From: Pelodera strongyloides
Taxonomy: Eukaryota > Nematoda > Chromadorea > Rhabditida > Rhabditidae
DNA length: 64,000 nt
Reading direction: 5' to 3'
NCBI GenBank assembly: GCA_036852015.1
Contig: JAANDG010000033.1
Location: 124,001 to 188,000, forward strand
The notes below the pieces were generated by a model. The model was not told the DNA's origin, made no database searches, and was given only the letters and a program-made list of their open reading frames with translations. Positions 1-15,215 of this stretch are shown one piece after another (position 1 is the stretch's first letter; every line of letters begins with the position of its first letter). The translations under genes were made by a program, and so were the position numbers.

Positions 1-780
1 ATGCCCGTTGGCGTCGCTAGAAAAGATCAAGCCTCCACACTTGACTCTATCAGCTGATCGTCTAAGTGTCTGCGCTCTCTTAAGAAATTCAGATCTCTAG
101 CCAGATGAAGTTCTTTACGTCTTCCTGTACACGAGATCTCGTGACAACTTAGATTATATTATACCTGGAGAAGTCGGGGGAGACTTAATTAGGCAATTAG
201 TACTTGACGTTCAGATAATTGAGATAATTAGTATCGAGATAATTATATAATTATGGAACCAGTTACGCTAGCTTGAGCTCATTATCGTGTACAATTATAA
301 CATCCTAACAACGTACTGGAGTACACTTATCACGTCGTTGTTATCTGTTCTGTAGTGTAAAGGTGTGCCAGGAGTGCGCGAATCGCGAATATTTTCAGTT
401 AGGACACCTGTCGCACACCTGAGAGTCACTAGTGGCGACAATATAAATAAATAAATCGTTTACGCTTCAAGAGCGTGCACCTTTATTCAAATGGGGTTTA
501 CGCAGTTCAAAGTTTGCTTGTGATATTTCCGCAAAGGCCATGACAATGAGCAGCAGGCCGAGTTCCGGAATGACAAGTTGCAATTAGCAGTTGACCTTCA
601 GGTAATTAATATTCAGATATTTATATAATTATGGAACCAGTTACGCTAGGGCCAGGAGGATACATTTTCACCGGACCAATTCACATTAGTGACTAATACA
701 TTTATACATGTAGTATTATCACATTATCACTCTTGTTCGGCTTTGCGTCTTTAGTATTATCGATAATCCGTCTTTTCCTT
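1..780. other. Non-coding left flank with a duplicated 5' block
   Basis: No credible gene is seen here. The stretch is AT-rich and contains two related blocks, near 181-271 and 577-648, which share an exact 27-nt core starting atataattatggaacc and a looser upstream similarity (caattag, cag.taatt). A dispersed motif about 32 nt long (acaagagcgtgctcctttat and flanks) occurs near 457-497 and again at two distant places in the window. The function of both is unknown. Confidence 0.5.
245..648 (+). repeat. Diverged direct repeat pair
   Basis: The core atataattatggaacc followed by agttacgctag is found at about 245-271 and again at about 622-648. The roughly 60 nt upstream of each copy also resembles the other. 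The copies are 377 nt apart. This could be an old local duplication or the paired ends of a decayed element; no coding sequence lies between them. Confidence 0.6.
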
Positions 781-800
781 GGTTTTTCTCTTTATGATTA

Positions 801-801
801 T

Positions 802-865
<64 letters not shown>

Positions 866-1180
866 TCCTTCTCTCTCTCTCTCTCTCTCCCTTCTCTCAC
901 TCTCTATGATACTCTATTATCTCTGCTCTCTAAAATTTAGCTTCATCCACAATTCATAGGTCTTCAGAACGATACATGCCAGTGAGCAGAACACCACTTA
1001 CTCTCTCGTCTATCTCACTTGTTCTCTCTCTCTATCCTTCTCTGTCTCTCTCACTCACTCTCTCTCTCAGTTACTCCGTAACTCACTCTCTCTCTCTCTC
1101 TCTCTTGCGCCCTAAGTCACTCTCTCAGATACCAGAACTCTTTCACTACTGTATAACTCTCCTTCTCTCCCCCTCTCTCT
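801..1180 (+). repeat. CT-rich microsatellite tract
   Basis: Two runs of (CT)n interrupted by TTT and CCC units, about 801-900 and 1018-1182, are separated by ordinary AT-rich sequence. Open frames across it encode only Ser-Leu repeats and are compositional artefacts. Similar tracts are scattered over the whole window. Confidence 0.9.
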
Positions 1181-1559
1181 CCTGATATCCGTGATTAGTC
1201 TGTCCCCGGGGAGGAGTCCACCTTCTTGGTTGCAATTTCCCATTGTAATTGACTTGTTCCAGAACTTCAAGCAAATTATCCGAAAACAGAGTTTACAGCA
1301 CGATTTCAGAACGTGACCAATGATCTAGGTCTAACTACGGGCACAGTGAAGTAAATTTCTGCGGGAACACGAGATTGCGGCACGGTTCCAAAAAGTGCGT
1401 TCAAAAGTTTGTGGGCCGCGTTGGAGCGAAAACCGTGCCGGCGTTTCCGAGTACGTAGCCGTAGTCTGAAGCAAAAAATATACGAACGCAATTTTGCCTA
1501 CATTGTGAGTCAACAATAAGCAAAAAGCTGAATATGTATGTCACTGCTATAGAGCCACC

Positions 1560-1592
1560 AATATAGCTAGCTGAGTATCAGCTAGCTATATT
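1560..1592. repeat. Short perfect hairpin
   Basis: The 13-nt arm aatatagctagct is followed by a 7-nt loop and its exact reverse complement. No flanking poly-T run or gene gives it a clear role. It may be a small palindrome without function. Confidence 0.7.
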
Positions 1593-2229
1593 GAGTGCCG
1601 ACTCGTGTATATGCTGGTACATTGCGATTTGCTTTGCGGAAACTGCTCTTGCGATCCGAACAACTGCATTCTCAGGCACTACGTGGACTTGCGGCTCAAA
1701 ACTTGGCTGTTGCGCGGCCGAAAAAGGTGAGCCGCTGTACCTATGCCCACTCTTTGTATGCTGCGCTCCGGCTAAAGTTTCGCGTTGACAGGGAGCTGAA
1801 AATTTAGAAATTCATGGATAAGGAATCGTTTGAAAACTTTATGTCACGTAGTTTAACTCTTTTTTTTTTTTTTTGGGCTTGTTGAGCCAGGTATTTATTT
1901 TTGTAGCGGGTAGGCGTTTTTGCCTTTCCTAGCTAGAACCATTGACGTTTGTCGTTCCGTAAATGACGCACATACAGCAATAAATAACTGAGTGCATAGC
2001 AACAACGGAGGCGTGCTGAATCGTACATTTTTTTCTTCCTACAAAATAAAATTTTAGGCATCAGGCACCTGTGCGTAATATGGATTACACGGGAACAGTT
2101 TCTTCGCGCACCTATGGCATACTCCTGGCACCATAACTTGTATCTGGCCCAAATTGATAGTTAGGGGGGAGATACGCGGCGCCACGCTCGGCAACCCGTG
2201 ACACTTTCCTCTACGTACTAAAGGCGCTC

Positions 2230-2365
2230 CGCTTCTTATGCGGCTTATGCAAATCAGCATAAATTATAATAAAAAATCGAGCCAAATTCGAGTAAATTAG
2301 TATAAATATGTAAGAATTCAGTTGTCCACGATGCGTTTCAAAAACCGGCCAGTATTTCGCTTTAA
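2230..2365. mobile_element. TTTAAA palindromic MITE, left-truncated copy
   Basis: The right end reads gatgcgtttcaaaaaccgg, then ccagtatttcgctttaa, the terminus shared by about a dozen copies in this window. The interior (cttatgcaaat, gagcataaat, aattcagttgtccacg) matches full copies such as 39159-39342. The left terminal repeat is missing, so this is a broken, non-coding element. Confidence 0.75.
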
Positions 2366-2901
2366 CCCTTTTAACTGACCGTGCGTAATGATGTGCATAA
2401 ATCGAACACGGTCACAACGCACTCTCAACAGTCATATGCTCTATGACGCAGGCACTACAATTGTACAATAATTGAATAATTCATTTTTAGTTTGGAGTAT
2501 TGCATGTTTCCCGATTTCGAAACTTGACGTAATAAAATGAAATCGACGCGCAGTTTTTGTGGAGGCGTTAAATCTACAAGCATTTTTATTTTCAAGATAC
2601 GAATATACCATATACGAAGAAAAATAACGCGCGATAAACCTACGAATTCGAACTCGAAACAATATTAGTATCGTATCACCTTTTATTAAAGATTTTCTCA
2701 ATGTTACCACTACGTCGTTTTATTAAAAATTGTTGCTTGTGTTTATGAATTAGGCTGGGGGTTTTTTTCCTTATAATTGAAAATCTCCTCTGAGGAAGAG
2801 GAGCATAATACTCCCTTTAAACGCGCAGTTATGAAAAGATAAATTGCCGAATTGCGCCCTGATACCATCACGGTGCATCTAAAGTTGTTATTCACTTGCA
2901 G

Positions 2902-3028
2902 AAACCTTCAACGAATTCATCAGCTTAGTGCATGCGAAAACGTTGCCGCACTGTCGCCACTGGAGAGCAGCGGCCCTCCAGCTCGCCAAGAAAAAGCCCG
3001 AAGAAGAGTTCAACTACTCAGGAAAGTG
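2902..3028 (+). other. Exon-like block of unknown gene
   Basis: A good acceptor (ttcacttgcag) precedes 127 nt ending at a good donor (gtaaga). Reading from 2904 there is an uninterrupted frame for TFNEFISLVHAKTLP, then CRHWRAAALQLAKKKPEEEF and NYSGK, a credible globular composition. The protein is not recognised. No convincing neighbouring exon was found on this strand within 1-3,900, so this may be a lone exon, a gene relic or a chance open stretch. Confidence 0.33.
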
Positions 3029-3934
3029 GTAAGACAGTGTAAGATCATTTTCGGAAAACCCCGATGTGCCCTATCACGACCCGATTATTTGAGGAAATTG
3101 TCGGGAACATATCTTCTAATTTCCCATGTCGTCACGCAGACAAATATTTTGTGTACGTCTTGCTTACTGCGTCGCAAAATAAAAAGAAACCTTACATCGG
3201 AGAATAATTTATTTTCAATTTTTTTATACAATAAAAAGCAATGAGAAGGAAAAATTGAAGGAAAAATCATAAATCAAATTGCATGAGATAATACGGCTTA
3301 AAAGGTGTATCTTACAGCTATGTATTAACTTGCATCAAATAGGCTATTTTTCAAAGAAAACAACTTTTCGAACAATTTAAATTCCGGATGCATAAAGTAA
3401 AGACTTCAATATTGGTAGTTGAGCATTGATTTAAAAAAAACATAACTAATAATCAGCCAATGTCATTAAATTCCCGTCAACGTCATTATAATATAAGGAC
3501 ATTAAAATAGCAACTTTTGAATTAGTAAAAATGTTGAGTACGTTTTCTGAGTTCCTGTGGAAATGGTGCATATGCTTTTTTATTCGTAGAATTCGTGAGT
3601 TTCATATAATTGAAAGAAATTTTTACACACTATGCAAGATATACTTGCTCTAATCGTGGAAGAATATCGTAAATAGAATTCGTGCGTACTTCTAATATCT
3701 TTCTAGAAGTGTTTGTGTCATAATGGCTGTGCCTGCGTAATGTAATGCGCTGCGTTGTATAAGTGATGATGTCACTACTTTCAAAACATACGGTAGGTCA
3801 CTACTTGCTCCGGACTACTGTAGTTCAAGGGTTTTCAGTCTTTGCAGTACTTGGTGACGTCACAAATTATTCGACTACTGTGCATATACATAGTGCCTGG
3901 GGTGCCAATCTCGTGCCGTATTAATGCCGAAAAG
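3029..3934. other. AT-rich intergenic stretch
   Basis: No gene is supported between the exon-like block and the collagen 3' end. The sequence is AT-rich with a few AATAAA-like words and no recognisable repeat. Confidence 0.5.
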
Positions 3935-3940
3935 TTTATT
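3935..3940 (-). terminator. Poly(A) signal of the collagen gene
   Basis: On the minus strand this is AATAAA, about 62 nt past the collagen stop codon (4002-4004). That spacing suits a nematode 3' UTR of roughly 80 nt. The cleavage site itself is not visible. Confidence 0.7.
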
Positions 3941-4001
3941 AGAAATTCGAAAGTAAGGCAAGAAACACCCGAAACGGTAGACCGAGCGAAAAGTGGAATG
4001 C

Positions 4002-8937
<4,936 letters not shown>

Positions 8938-8973
8938 TGCGCTGAGCACACTGCTAGTGTCCGCGCTTCGCGT

Positions 8974-8982
8974 CCTTATATA
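8974..8982 (-). promoter_or_regulatory. TATA box of the collagen gene
   Basis: On the minus strand the sequence is TATATAAGG, 36 nt upstream of the start codon at 8937. Transcription starting about 30 nt downstream would leave a 5' UTR of only some 10 nt. No trans-splice acceptor is seen just before the ATG, which fits TATA-driven, conventionally started collagen transcription. This role is inferred from position and sequence. Confidence 0.65.
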
Positions 8983-8999
8983 CCTGCGCACGCCCAGAA

Positions 9000-10780
9000 A
9001 AGGAAAAAGGAGAGAGGATGAGAGAGAGCGGGCGAGGAGGCTGCAAAACGCGCGGGCACTAGGTAAAAGCTACAGTGATAGAACATTAGATTAAGACCCA
9101 CTGATCAAAGAACGACTTTGGTATTTGAGACCAGTAATTAAGCAATTAACCAATTAATCAAGTATTTTTGTATATTTCTAGGATGTCGAACCTACACGGA
9201 TGCTCTGGGCGACAGAACGATCAGTTTAGCAGAACTTCAGATTTTTCAGACATTTCAGAAGAGCACCACTTGTGCATCTTGTAAAATTCGTGTTTTTTTC
9301 TCATGCAACTTTCAGATTCCAAAATCTTTTACTTCACAGCTCACAGTCAGGTGGATGCTGTATAATTCATTTGTTATCATCTCATTTGCTTTCAACTACT
9401 GTCAATCTTTCCAAATTCTGCAATATTCACTCCAACGACAATCGTGTTTAAATGGAAAGTCATCCGGTTGTGCTTCATCACAAGTGCGCAACATTGCACT
9501 GTGGTCAGCCTTTCTGTCCCGTGTCTCGCAGTTTACAGAACTGTTTTTCCTTTTTTTGTCAAATGCTCTTCATGACTAGCTTAAGATTCATATATGCTAC
9601 TCTAGTCAACATGCCCTTTCCCTTTAAAAACAAAAAATTCCCACTTTTCTGCTCAATTATATTTTGATAACAACAAAATCCTAAAACTGTATTATCTGTG
9701 TTGTTTATCACTCGTTCCACTAAGCGCGCGCACTTCTTACAAGTAGAATATGCGGTCTTCATTTTTCCGCCCGCTACAGTTCTCTTTCTCTCTCGCGCCC
9801 GCACGGCACAAAAAAGCCCCCGCGCCGCCCGAGACACGGAAAGCATTCCGAGTTTACTGGAAAAAAGCGGTTCTACCTAAAATTCTGTTCCGTCTTTTCA
9901 AAATAACCACTACTCGAGTAACTCGAACTCTTTAATTGCAAATATGGGAAACAATAGTTTTGAAACTTTTTTGGATTGAACAAAAAGAAGCGACCAACGA
10001 AGGAAGCCGTTCATTGATGGTATCCCTACTCTTTGGCTATCAGATGTGCACCTTACGACCCTAGGTATATAATTTCGATTGTATTGATTTTACAGATGTT
10101 TGTAATAGTGGTCGCATGAAAGTATCTATGGGCATTGCTTCAAAAAAGTACTTGTTGATTTAAAAAAAATCAAAGCCGTTGCCAGATAATTTGCACTCCA
10201 TTCGGTTCGCGCCTGACCGTGAGAAAGAACCTACTATAAGACTCCTTGTACGGATCAAAAATCATTCTACAATCCTACAAAGTACCGTAGTCTCCGGACT
10301 TGACAGCGTTAGCAAGTCGCTTGTTTTGACACACTGGGAATGTATTTGCTTCGAATAAGAATTAAACTTTTTTTATCCTAGGATGTAGTTCCTTACCAAA
10401 TGAACCTGCATAAAGTCCAACTACGACACTAAGGGATACTCTGCCATAGGTAGGAGCGAAAACAAATCCTACACAACATCTACTTATATTACGTTGAGGA
10501 ACCACATGTCGACAGAAATGTGAATGACTCACAAAAAGACATGCACGCTCAAGTTTCTCTAAAGAAGTGGTCCTAGGGTTGATGGCGGTTAGAGGTTAGA
10601 GGTATGAGTGTACGGAGTACGAAGACCGCTACACAAACCACAATGGCGCTACGCAAAGATCTATAACAGGGGGTTTTGTACTCCTGCAGATTATATACCT
10701 CGCCCGCATGAAACCATCGTTATCCTTTTCTCGCTCGAAATAACAAGAACGAGGGAAGCAGAGTTTCTAGCCTCAATAGG
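9000..10780. other. Intergenic stretch without a recognised gene
   Basis: This lies upstream of the collagen promoter. It starts with a purine-rich patch (about 8999-9040) and continues as mixed AT-rich sequence. No frame with credible splice sites or family similarity was found. Confidence 0.45.
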
Positions 10781-10819
10781 GCTTTTCATCTCTTGGAGGG
10801 AATTATCCCGTCTCTGCTC

Positions 10820-10969
10820 ACTCATCCTGTCTCTCTCTCACTCTCTCTCTCTCTTGCTATAATATCTCTCTTGTTCTGCTCTCTTTATATCTCTCTTCTT
10901 TCTCTGTCTCTCTCTCTTGCTATAATATCTCGCTTGTTCTGCTCTCTTTATATCTCTCTTCTTTCTCTT

Positions 10970-11013
<44 letters not shown>

Positions 11014-11056
11014 CTATAATATCTCGCTTGTTCTGCTCTCTTTATATCTCTCTTCT

Positions 11057-11112
<56 letters not shown>

Positions 11113-11118
11113 AGCCAA
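10820..11118 (+). repeat. Minisatellite embedded in a CT tract
   Basis: A unit of about 50 nt, beginning ttgctataatatctc and containing ttgttctgctctctttatat, occurs three times at about 10855, 10918 and 11011. The copies are separated by (CT)n spacers of increasing length. The copies are nearly identical, so the array looks recent or homogenised. Confidence 0.85.
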
Positions 11119-11384
11119 AAAGTCTGCTTCCTCGTTATCCTAATTTAAAAAACATCTTAACGGCACGGCTTTATTTGATCAAGACTCAGCAGCAGGAGCA
11201 TAACTATTTGTTGCCATTGCCATCGAGTTCTTTTCGAACTTCATTCTTTGCTCTCTGTTACATTTTCCACACTCCCATGTGAGTCATTATAGTAGAGACG
11301 GCATAACCGCTGTAAACCACTTATACCTTGTCGGCTTGCCTCTTCATACTTTCCTACTTCCCTTGTTTCCTTCCTCCCTCGCTC

Positions 11385-11442
11385 ACTCATTTTGTCTCTC
11401 TTCTCTCACTCTCTCTCTTCCTCGTCTCTCTCGTCTCTCTCT

Positions 11443-11478
<36 letters not shown>

Positions 11479-11480
11479 GC
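11385..11480 (+). repeat. CT-rich microsatellite
   Basis: Interrupted (CT)n tract. Open frames over it are compositional. Confidence 0.85.
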
Positions 11481-11616
11481 CACTAACTTGCTTCATTGAA
11501 GTCTACCCGGTTCTTCATACTGTAGAATAAGGGTTGATTAAGAGTGACGTCATACGCATACCTCGTTTAGATGTTCCTCTCCGTTACTCATTATTATTTA
11601 AGCACTTATATAGTAT

Positions 11617-11657
11617 TAAATCTTTTACGCCACAAGAGCGTGCTCCTTTATTCAACG
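11617..11657 (+). repeat. Dispersed 'acgccacaagagcg' motif
   Basis: The sequence cttttacgccacaagagcgt followed by gctcctttattcaa matches near 36538-36580 almost exactly and near 457-497 with a few changes. All copies lie outside known coding exons. The identity of the family is unknown. Confidence 0.7.
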
Positions 11658-11944
11658 TTGGTTCAATTCAATGTGTTTCAAAGCTTATGACTTGATCGCA
11701 GAGGATATTTTTTCTTTTATTTATGGATGTTCTTATTGTCTACATAGAGTTACCGCATAACGATGACAGTGAGACGCGGTAGCGGTAGCGGTACCTAACT
11801 GTCAATTAGTTCATACAGATACAGTACGTACAATACAAGACTTCTAAATCTGTATAGGGCTTTCTTCGCCTCCCTAATAAGCCATTTGTTGCTACCCGCA
11901 ACTTTCGCTCTACACTTGTCTCTTTCTGGTCTCTCGTCATTAGC

Positions 11945-12055
11945 TTAATTGTCGTCTCTCTCTTCCTCTCATTCCCTCTCTCTCCCTCTCTTCCTCTCAT
12001 TCCCTCTCTCTCCCTCTCTTTCTCTCTGTCCCTCTCTCCCTCTCTCTTCCTTATA
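11945..12055 (+). repeat. CT-rich microsatellite with short duplicated units
   Basis: The unit ctctcattccctctctctcc is duplicated within a longer interrupted CT tract. It is non-coding. Confidence 0.8.
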
Positions 12056-12883
12056 AGGTGCAAGCTTCCCCATTGCATATCAACCAGTATAATAAATGAA
12101 GAGATCACCGTTCTTCCCTTTCCCTTGTATATTCCAACGTCCAATAAAGCGGCCGTTACTCTTTTATTGTGCTCAATCTCACTTTCCCCTTCGTCACAAC
12201 AAGTCGCGGAATAGAAAACGGGCTCTCACTAGCTACAGTATTAATCGGCTGGCTGCCAACTAACTGGACGAGGTTATAAGACATGTCGACATGATATTAC
12301 AACACGAGGAGGGGAGAGGGGGATCGGCGAGTACTTTTATTGTGGTACTGGCTGTAAGATCGAAAATAAGGCATAGTATTTCAATAAATAAATCCACTAG
12401 GAATACTCAGATTGGGAGCACCTTCCCGGCGAGTTTCTGGGATGTAAGTTATGACTTTTTTGAATGATACAGATTCAAGATTCAACTAGCGCCCAGTTGA
12501 GTTCTATGGATCTATGGCTATGGCCCGTCCGAAATATATGCTAATTTCTAGAGCTTTGATGTCTCGCCCAACTTTGATCCAGTTGACACTTGTAAATTAT
12601 ATAACTCATCAAACCAATTTACCATAATCCTTGCAACTTCCACCAATATCTTTTTACATTCAAATCAAAGTTTAGATCTAAACACGCTCCTTCACCACAA
12701 ACCACAAGCTCATAGCTTCCCCTACAACAAAAAGATGCAAAAACACCTCCACTGCTAGGCTTAATCATTCGCGTTATCATTAGTTTCCAGCACACACGAA
12801 TCGAAATCATTACGCATAACGACTGCAATAACAGCTGAAAACATGGTGGTAGTGAAGCGGTACGAGGTTGATTGGCGACCGTT

Positions 12884-13144
12884 TTTAAAGCGAAATACCG
12901 CCCGGTTTTTGAAACGTATCGAGTACACCAGCATTCTTATGCAGCATATGCAAATGAGCAAAAATTAGAATAAAAACTAGACCCCAATGGCCCAATAGAC
13001 CCCACGTTGCATAAATGCATAATGCAAATAAGCAAAAATTAGAATAAAAACTAGTCCCCAATTAGACCCCACTTCGCATAAATACATAAGAATGCAGTTG
13101 TCCACGATGCGTTTGTCCACGATGCGCCGGTATTTCGCTTTAAA
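12884..13144. mobile_element. TTTAAA palindromic MITE with internal duplication
   Basis: The left end TTTAAAGCGAAATACCGCCC is intact and the right end (gccggtatttcgctttaaa) is partly rearranged, with the motif gtccacgatgcg duplicated. The interior block (gcaaaaattagaataaaaac and following gacccca) is also duplicated. The element shares its right TTTAAA (13139-13144) with the next copy. Confidence 0.85.
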
Positions 13145-13323
13145 GCGAAATACTGGCCGGTTTTTGAAACGCATCGTGTACTCGCTGCTTTCTTATGCTT
13201 CATATGCAAATGGGCGTAAATTTGAATAAAAAATAGACCCCAGTAGACCCCTTTTAGCATAATTGCATAAGAATGCGGATATTTGAGGTGCGTTTCAAAA
13301 ACCGGCTGGTATTTCGCTTTAAA
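13139..13323. mobile_element. TTTAAA palindromic MITE, full copy
   Basis: A 185-nt element bounded by TTTAAA at 13139-13144 and 13318-13323, with inverted ends (gcgaaatactggccggtttt and its inverse). It abuts the preceding copy through one shared TTTAAA. Its sequence is closest to the copy at 30973-31157 (both contain atagacccca and aataaaaaatagac). Confidence 0.9.
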
Positions 13324-13324
13324 G

Positions 13325-13865
13325 GAAGAATCTATTAGAAAATTGCCCCCATGCCTATTTCCACACAACTCCTCAAAGAATGGGAAAGCAATTGTTCTGT
13401 TCATATCGCTGAGGTTAACACATAAATCTTCCACACAAGGGAAACATCGCGTCGTAGTTGCGGAAAAAAGGACCAGGATCGAGGGCTTCAGCCCACTCCT
13501 GGCACACCACCCGCGCGCCGATCGCACACCCAATCTTTTTTTTGTACGGCGACTGCGCAAAGCCTAAACTTTTAACTGGAGACTTATATGACATCATTCG
13601 GAGTAAACTCTATCGACGGCTACGGTGCTACAGTGTCAAAACACAAGAATCACTCATATGCCTAATCTTTGATCCCCTACACACGCACTTATACCGAACG
13701 CTCAATTCCCTCGTGTACACTACGTAAAGCAAGAGCTAAGAGCACCACCAACAATAAGATAGTTCCACTGCCAAGGTTATAAGCCAGAGAACTTGCCCGT
13801 CGAACAACGACATAATGTTTTCTTTCAGAGATATTTCTTTGTATATCAAATCAGGGATTAGTTAC
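13325..13865. other. Intergenic stretch, unassigned
   Basis: This is more GC-rich around 13440-13570 than its surroundings. A minus-strand frame there reads ARVVCQEWAEALDPGPFF, which looks protein-like, but no start, splice partner or family could be recognised. It may be a fragment of a decayed mobile element. Confidence 0.3.
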
Positions 13866-14019
13866 TTATGGGGTTCCCACCCAAGTATGCTGCAAATTTA
13901 GTATTTTGGAAATACACGAGAATATTTTTTTTCATATTATATATGCAGGTTGCGTGAAGAAATACGGTAGTATTGACAGAATCACACCGAATTTTTGGGA
14001 TACTTGGAAACCCCATTAA
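13866..14019. mobile_element. Palindromic element with ATGGGGTT ends
   Basis: The left end tatggggttcccacccaagtat mirrors the right end gatacttggaaaccccatta. A second member with matching ends is at 51043-51309. It has no coding capacity and is probably a MITE of a separate family. Confidence 0.6.
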
Positions 14020-14555
14020 ATAATACTGTTATTTTATGGACGATGTAGAATATAAGCCGGCCAAATGTTTAAATTAGTTGAAAAGGTAAATTAAGCCGTT
14101 GATGGAAAAAAGATGTACATTTTGACAAAACAATCACATCTTTTTGTGCGCGCAACATTCATAAAGCTCCATATCGTGAATCAACAAAATATTTTCTGTT
14201 GAAACCCTATCAATTATCTTTATACGCAATACACAAGACTTTTATTTCAAACGTCCCCTGCTAAAAGAAGCCCGCTCAGCTTTTTACCTTATCATATCGA
14301 GCAAAAGATGAAATCATCCAACAACTTGAAGATACTATTCGCCCGATTATTGAACTTGCTATAGCAAAAGTCCAAAGCAATTAGAAAGTTTCTAACTGTG
14401 CCGCTAAAAACTACCATAAAATAACCGCGAAATAGTCTACACCAAGTCAAAAGATAACGTTGTGTAAAGTTTTATTCCTCTTTATACAAAAATAAACACC
14501 GTAAAAACCAATAGAGATTAATCTGAAGATGCAGCCCGTATTTGAAAATATGACA

Positions 14556-15044
14556 TTAAAGGGATAGGTTCATCTCAAATCACCTCTCTTTTTATTGTTT
14601 TTATTGATAATAGCACAAACATCATTCACAATGAAAATTAAATCAATCACAGAACAATACGCCTCGAAGAAGAAGCTTCCTTTATTGGAAGATAGTTGAT
14701 CGGAAGCCAAAATCTAAACTCAAAAACTAATACCGTACACTGGCAATTAGCGGGCTAATGGCAAATAGCCAAGAGCGAATTAAATGATACTACACGGGAA
14801 ATAATGACCTGCTGAGTGTAGTTTGTAACTTGGCTAATTGCCATTAGCCCGCTCGATCTGTGTACGGTATTAGTTTTTGAGTTTAGATTTTGGCTTCCGA
14901 TCAACTAGCTTCCAATAAAGGAAGCTTCTTCTGCGAGTCGTATTGTTCTGTGATTGATTTAATTTTCATTGTCAATGATATTTGTGATATTATCAATAAA
15001 AACAATAAAAAGAGGGGTGATTCGAGATGAACCTATCCCTTTAA
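14556..15044. mobile_element. Long palindromic foldback element with TTAA ends
   Basis: Terminal repeats TTAAAGGGATAGGTTCATCT and the exact inverse bound arms of about 200 nt that are almost perfectly complementary, around a loop of about 60 nt. The arms include tcaatcacagaacaatac and aagaagcttcctttattgg with their mirror images. It is non-coding and lies just 3' of ucr-2. A relative with similar ends is at 25387-25986. Confidence 0.9.
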
Positions 15045-15215
15045 ATATGCTGCCCAACAAGTCTTAATAAAGAGAGAAAATTGCGCCAACTCTTACGGGA
15101 CAAGGAAACTACTGGGGATTTGACAATCAACAAAACCAAATAATGAGTTACGGTCTACTAAAAGGCACTAAGTACTAATAAGTATTATTAACTAACTAGA
15201 TCCTAATGATCTAGT

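Noticed and set aside
1595..1807. Frame reading LRFALRKLLLRSEQLHSQAL with a donor-like gtgagc
   Set aside because: It begins at GTG right after a stop codon, there is no ATG in frame, and the frame also continues through the supposed donor. The evidence is too weak to call an exon.
10793..11143. Ser/Leu-repeat open frames in CT tracts (also near 976, 31318, 44049 and 55873)
   Set aside because: They are compositional artefacts of (CT)n repeats, open in several frames and on both strands.
12884..13323. Adjacent palindromic repeats as a possible CRISPR array
   Set aside because: The units are 185-260-nt eukaryotic MITE copies with long internal sequence, not short repeats with unique spacers.
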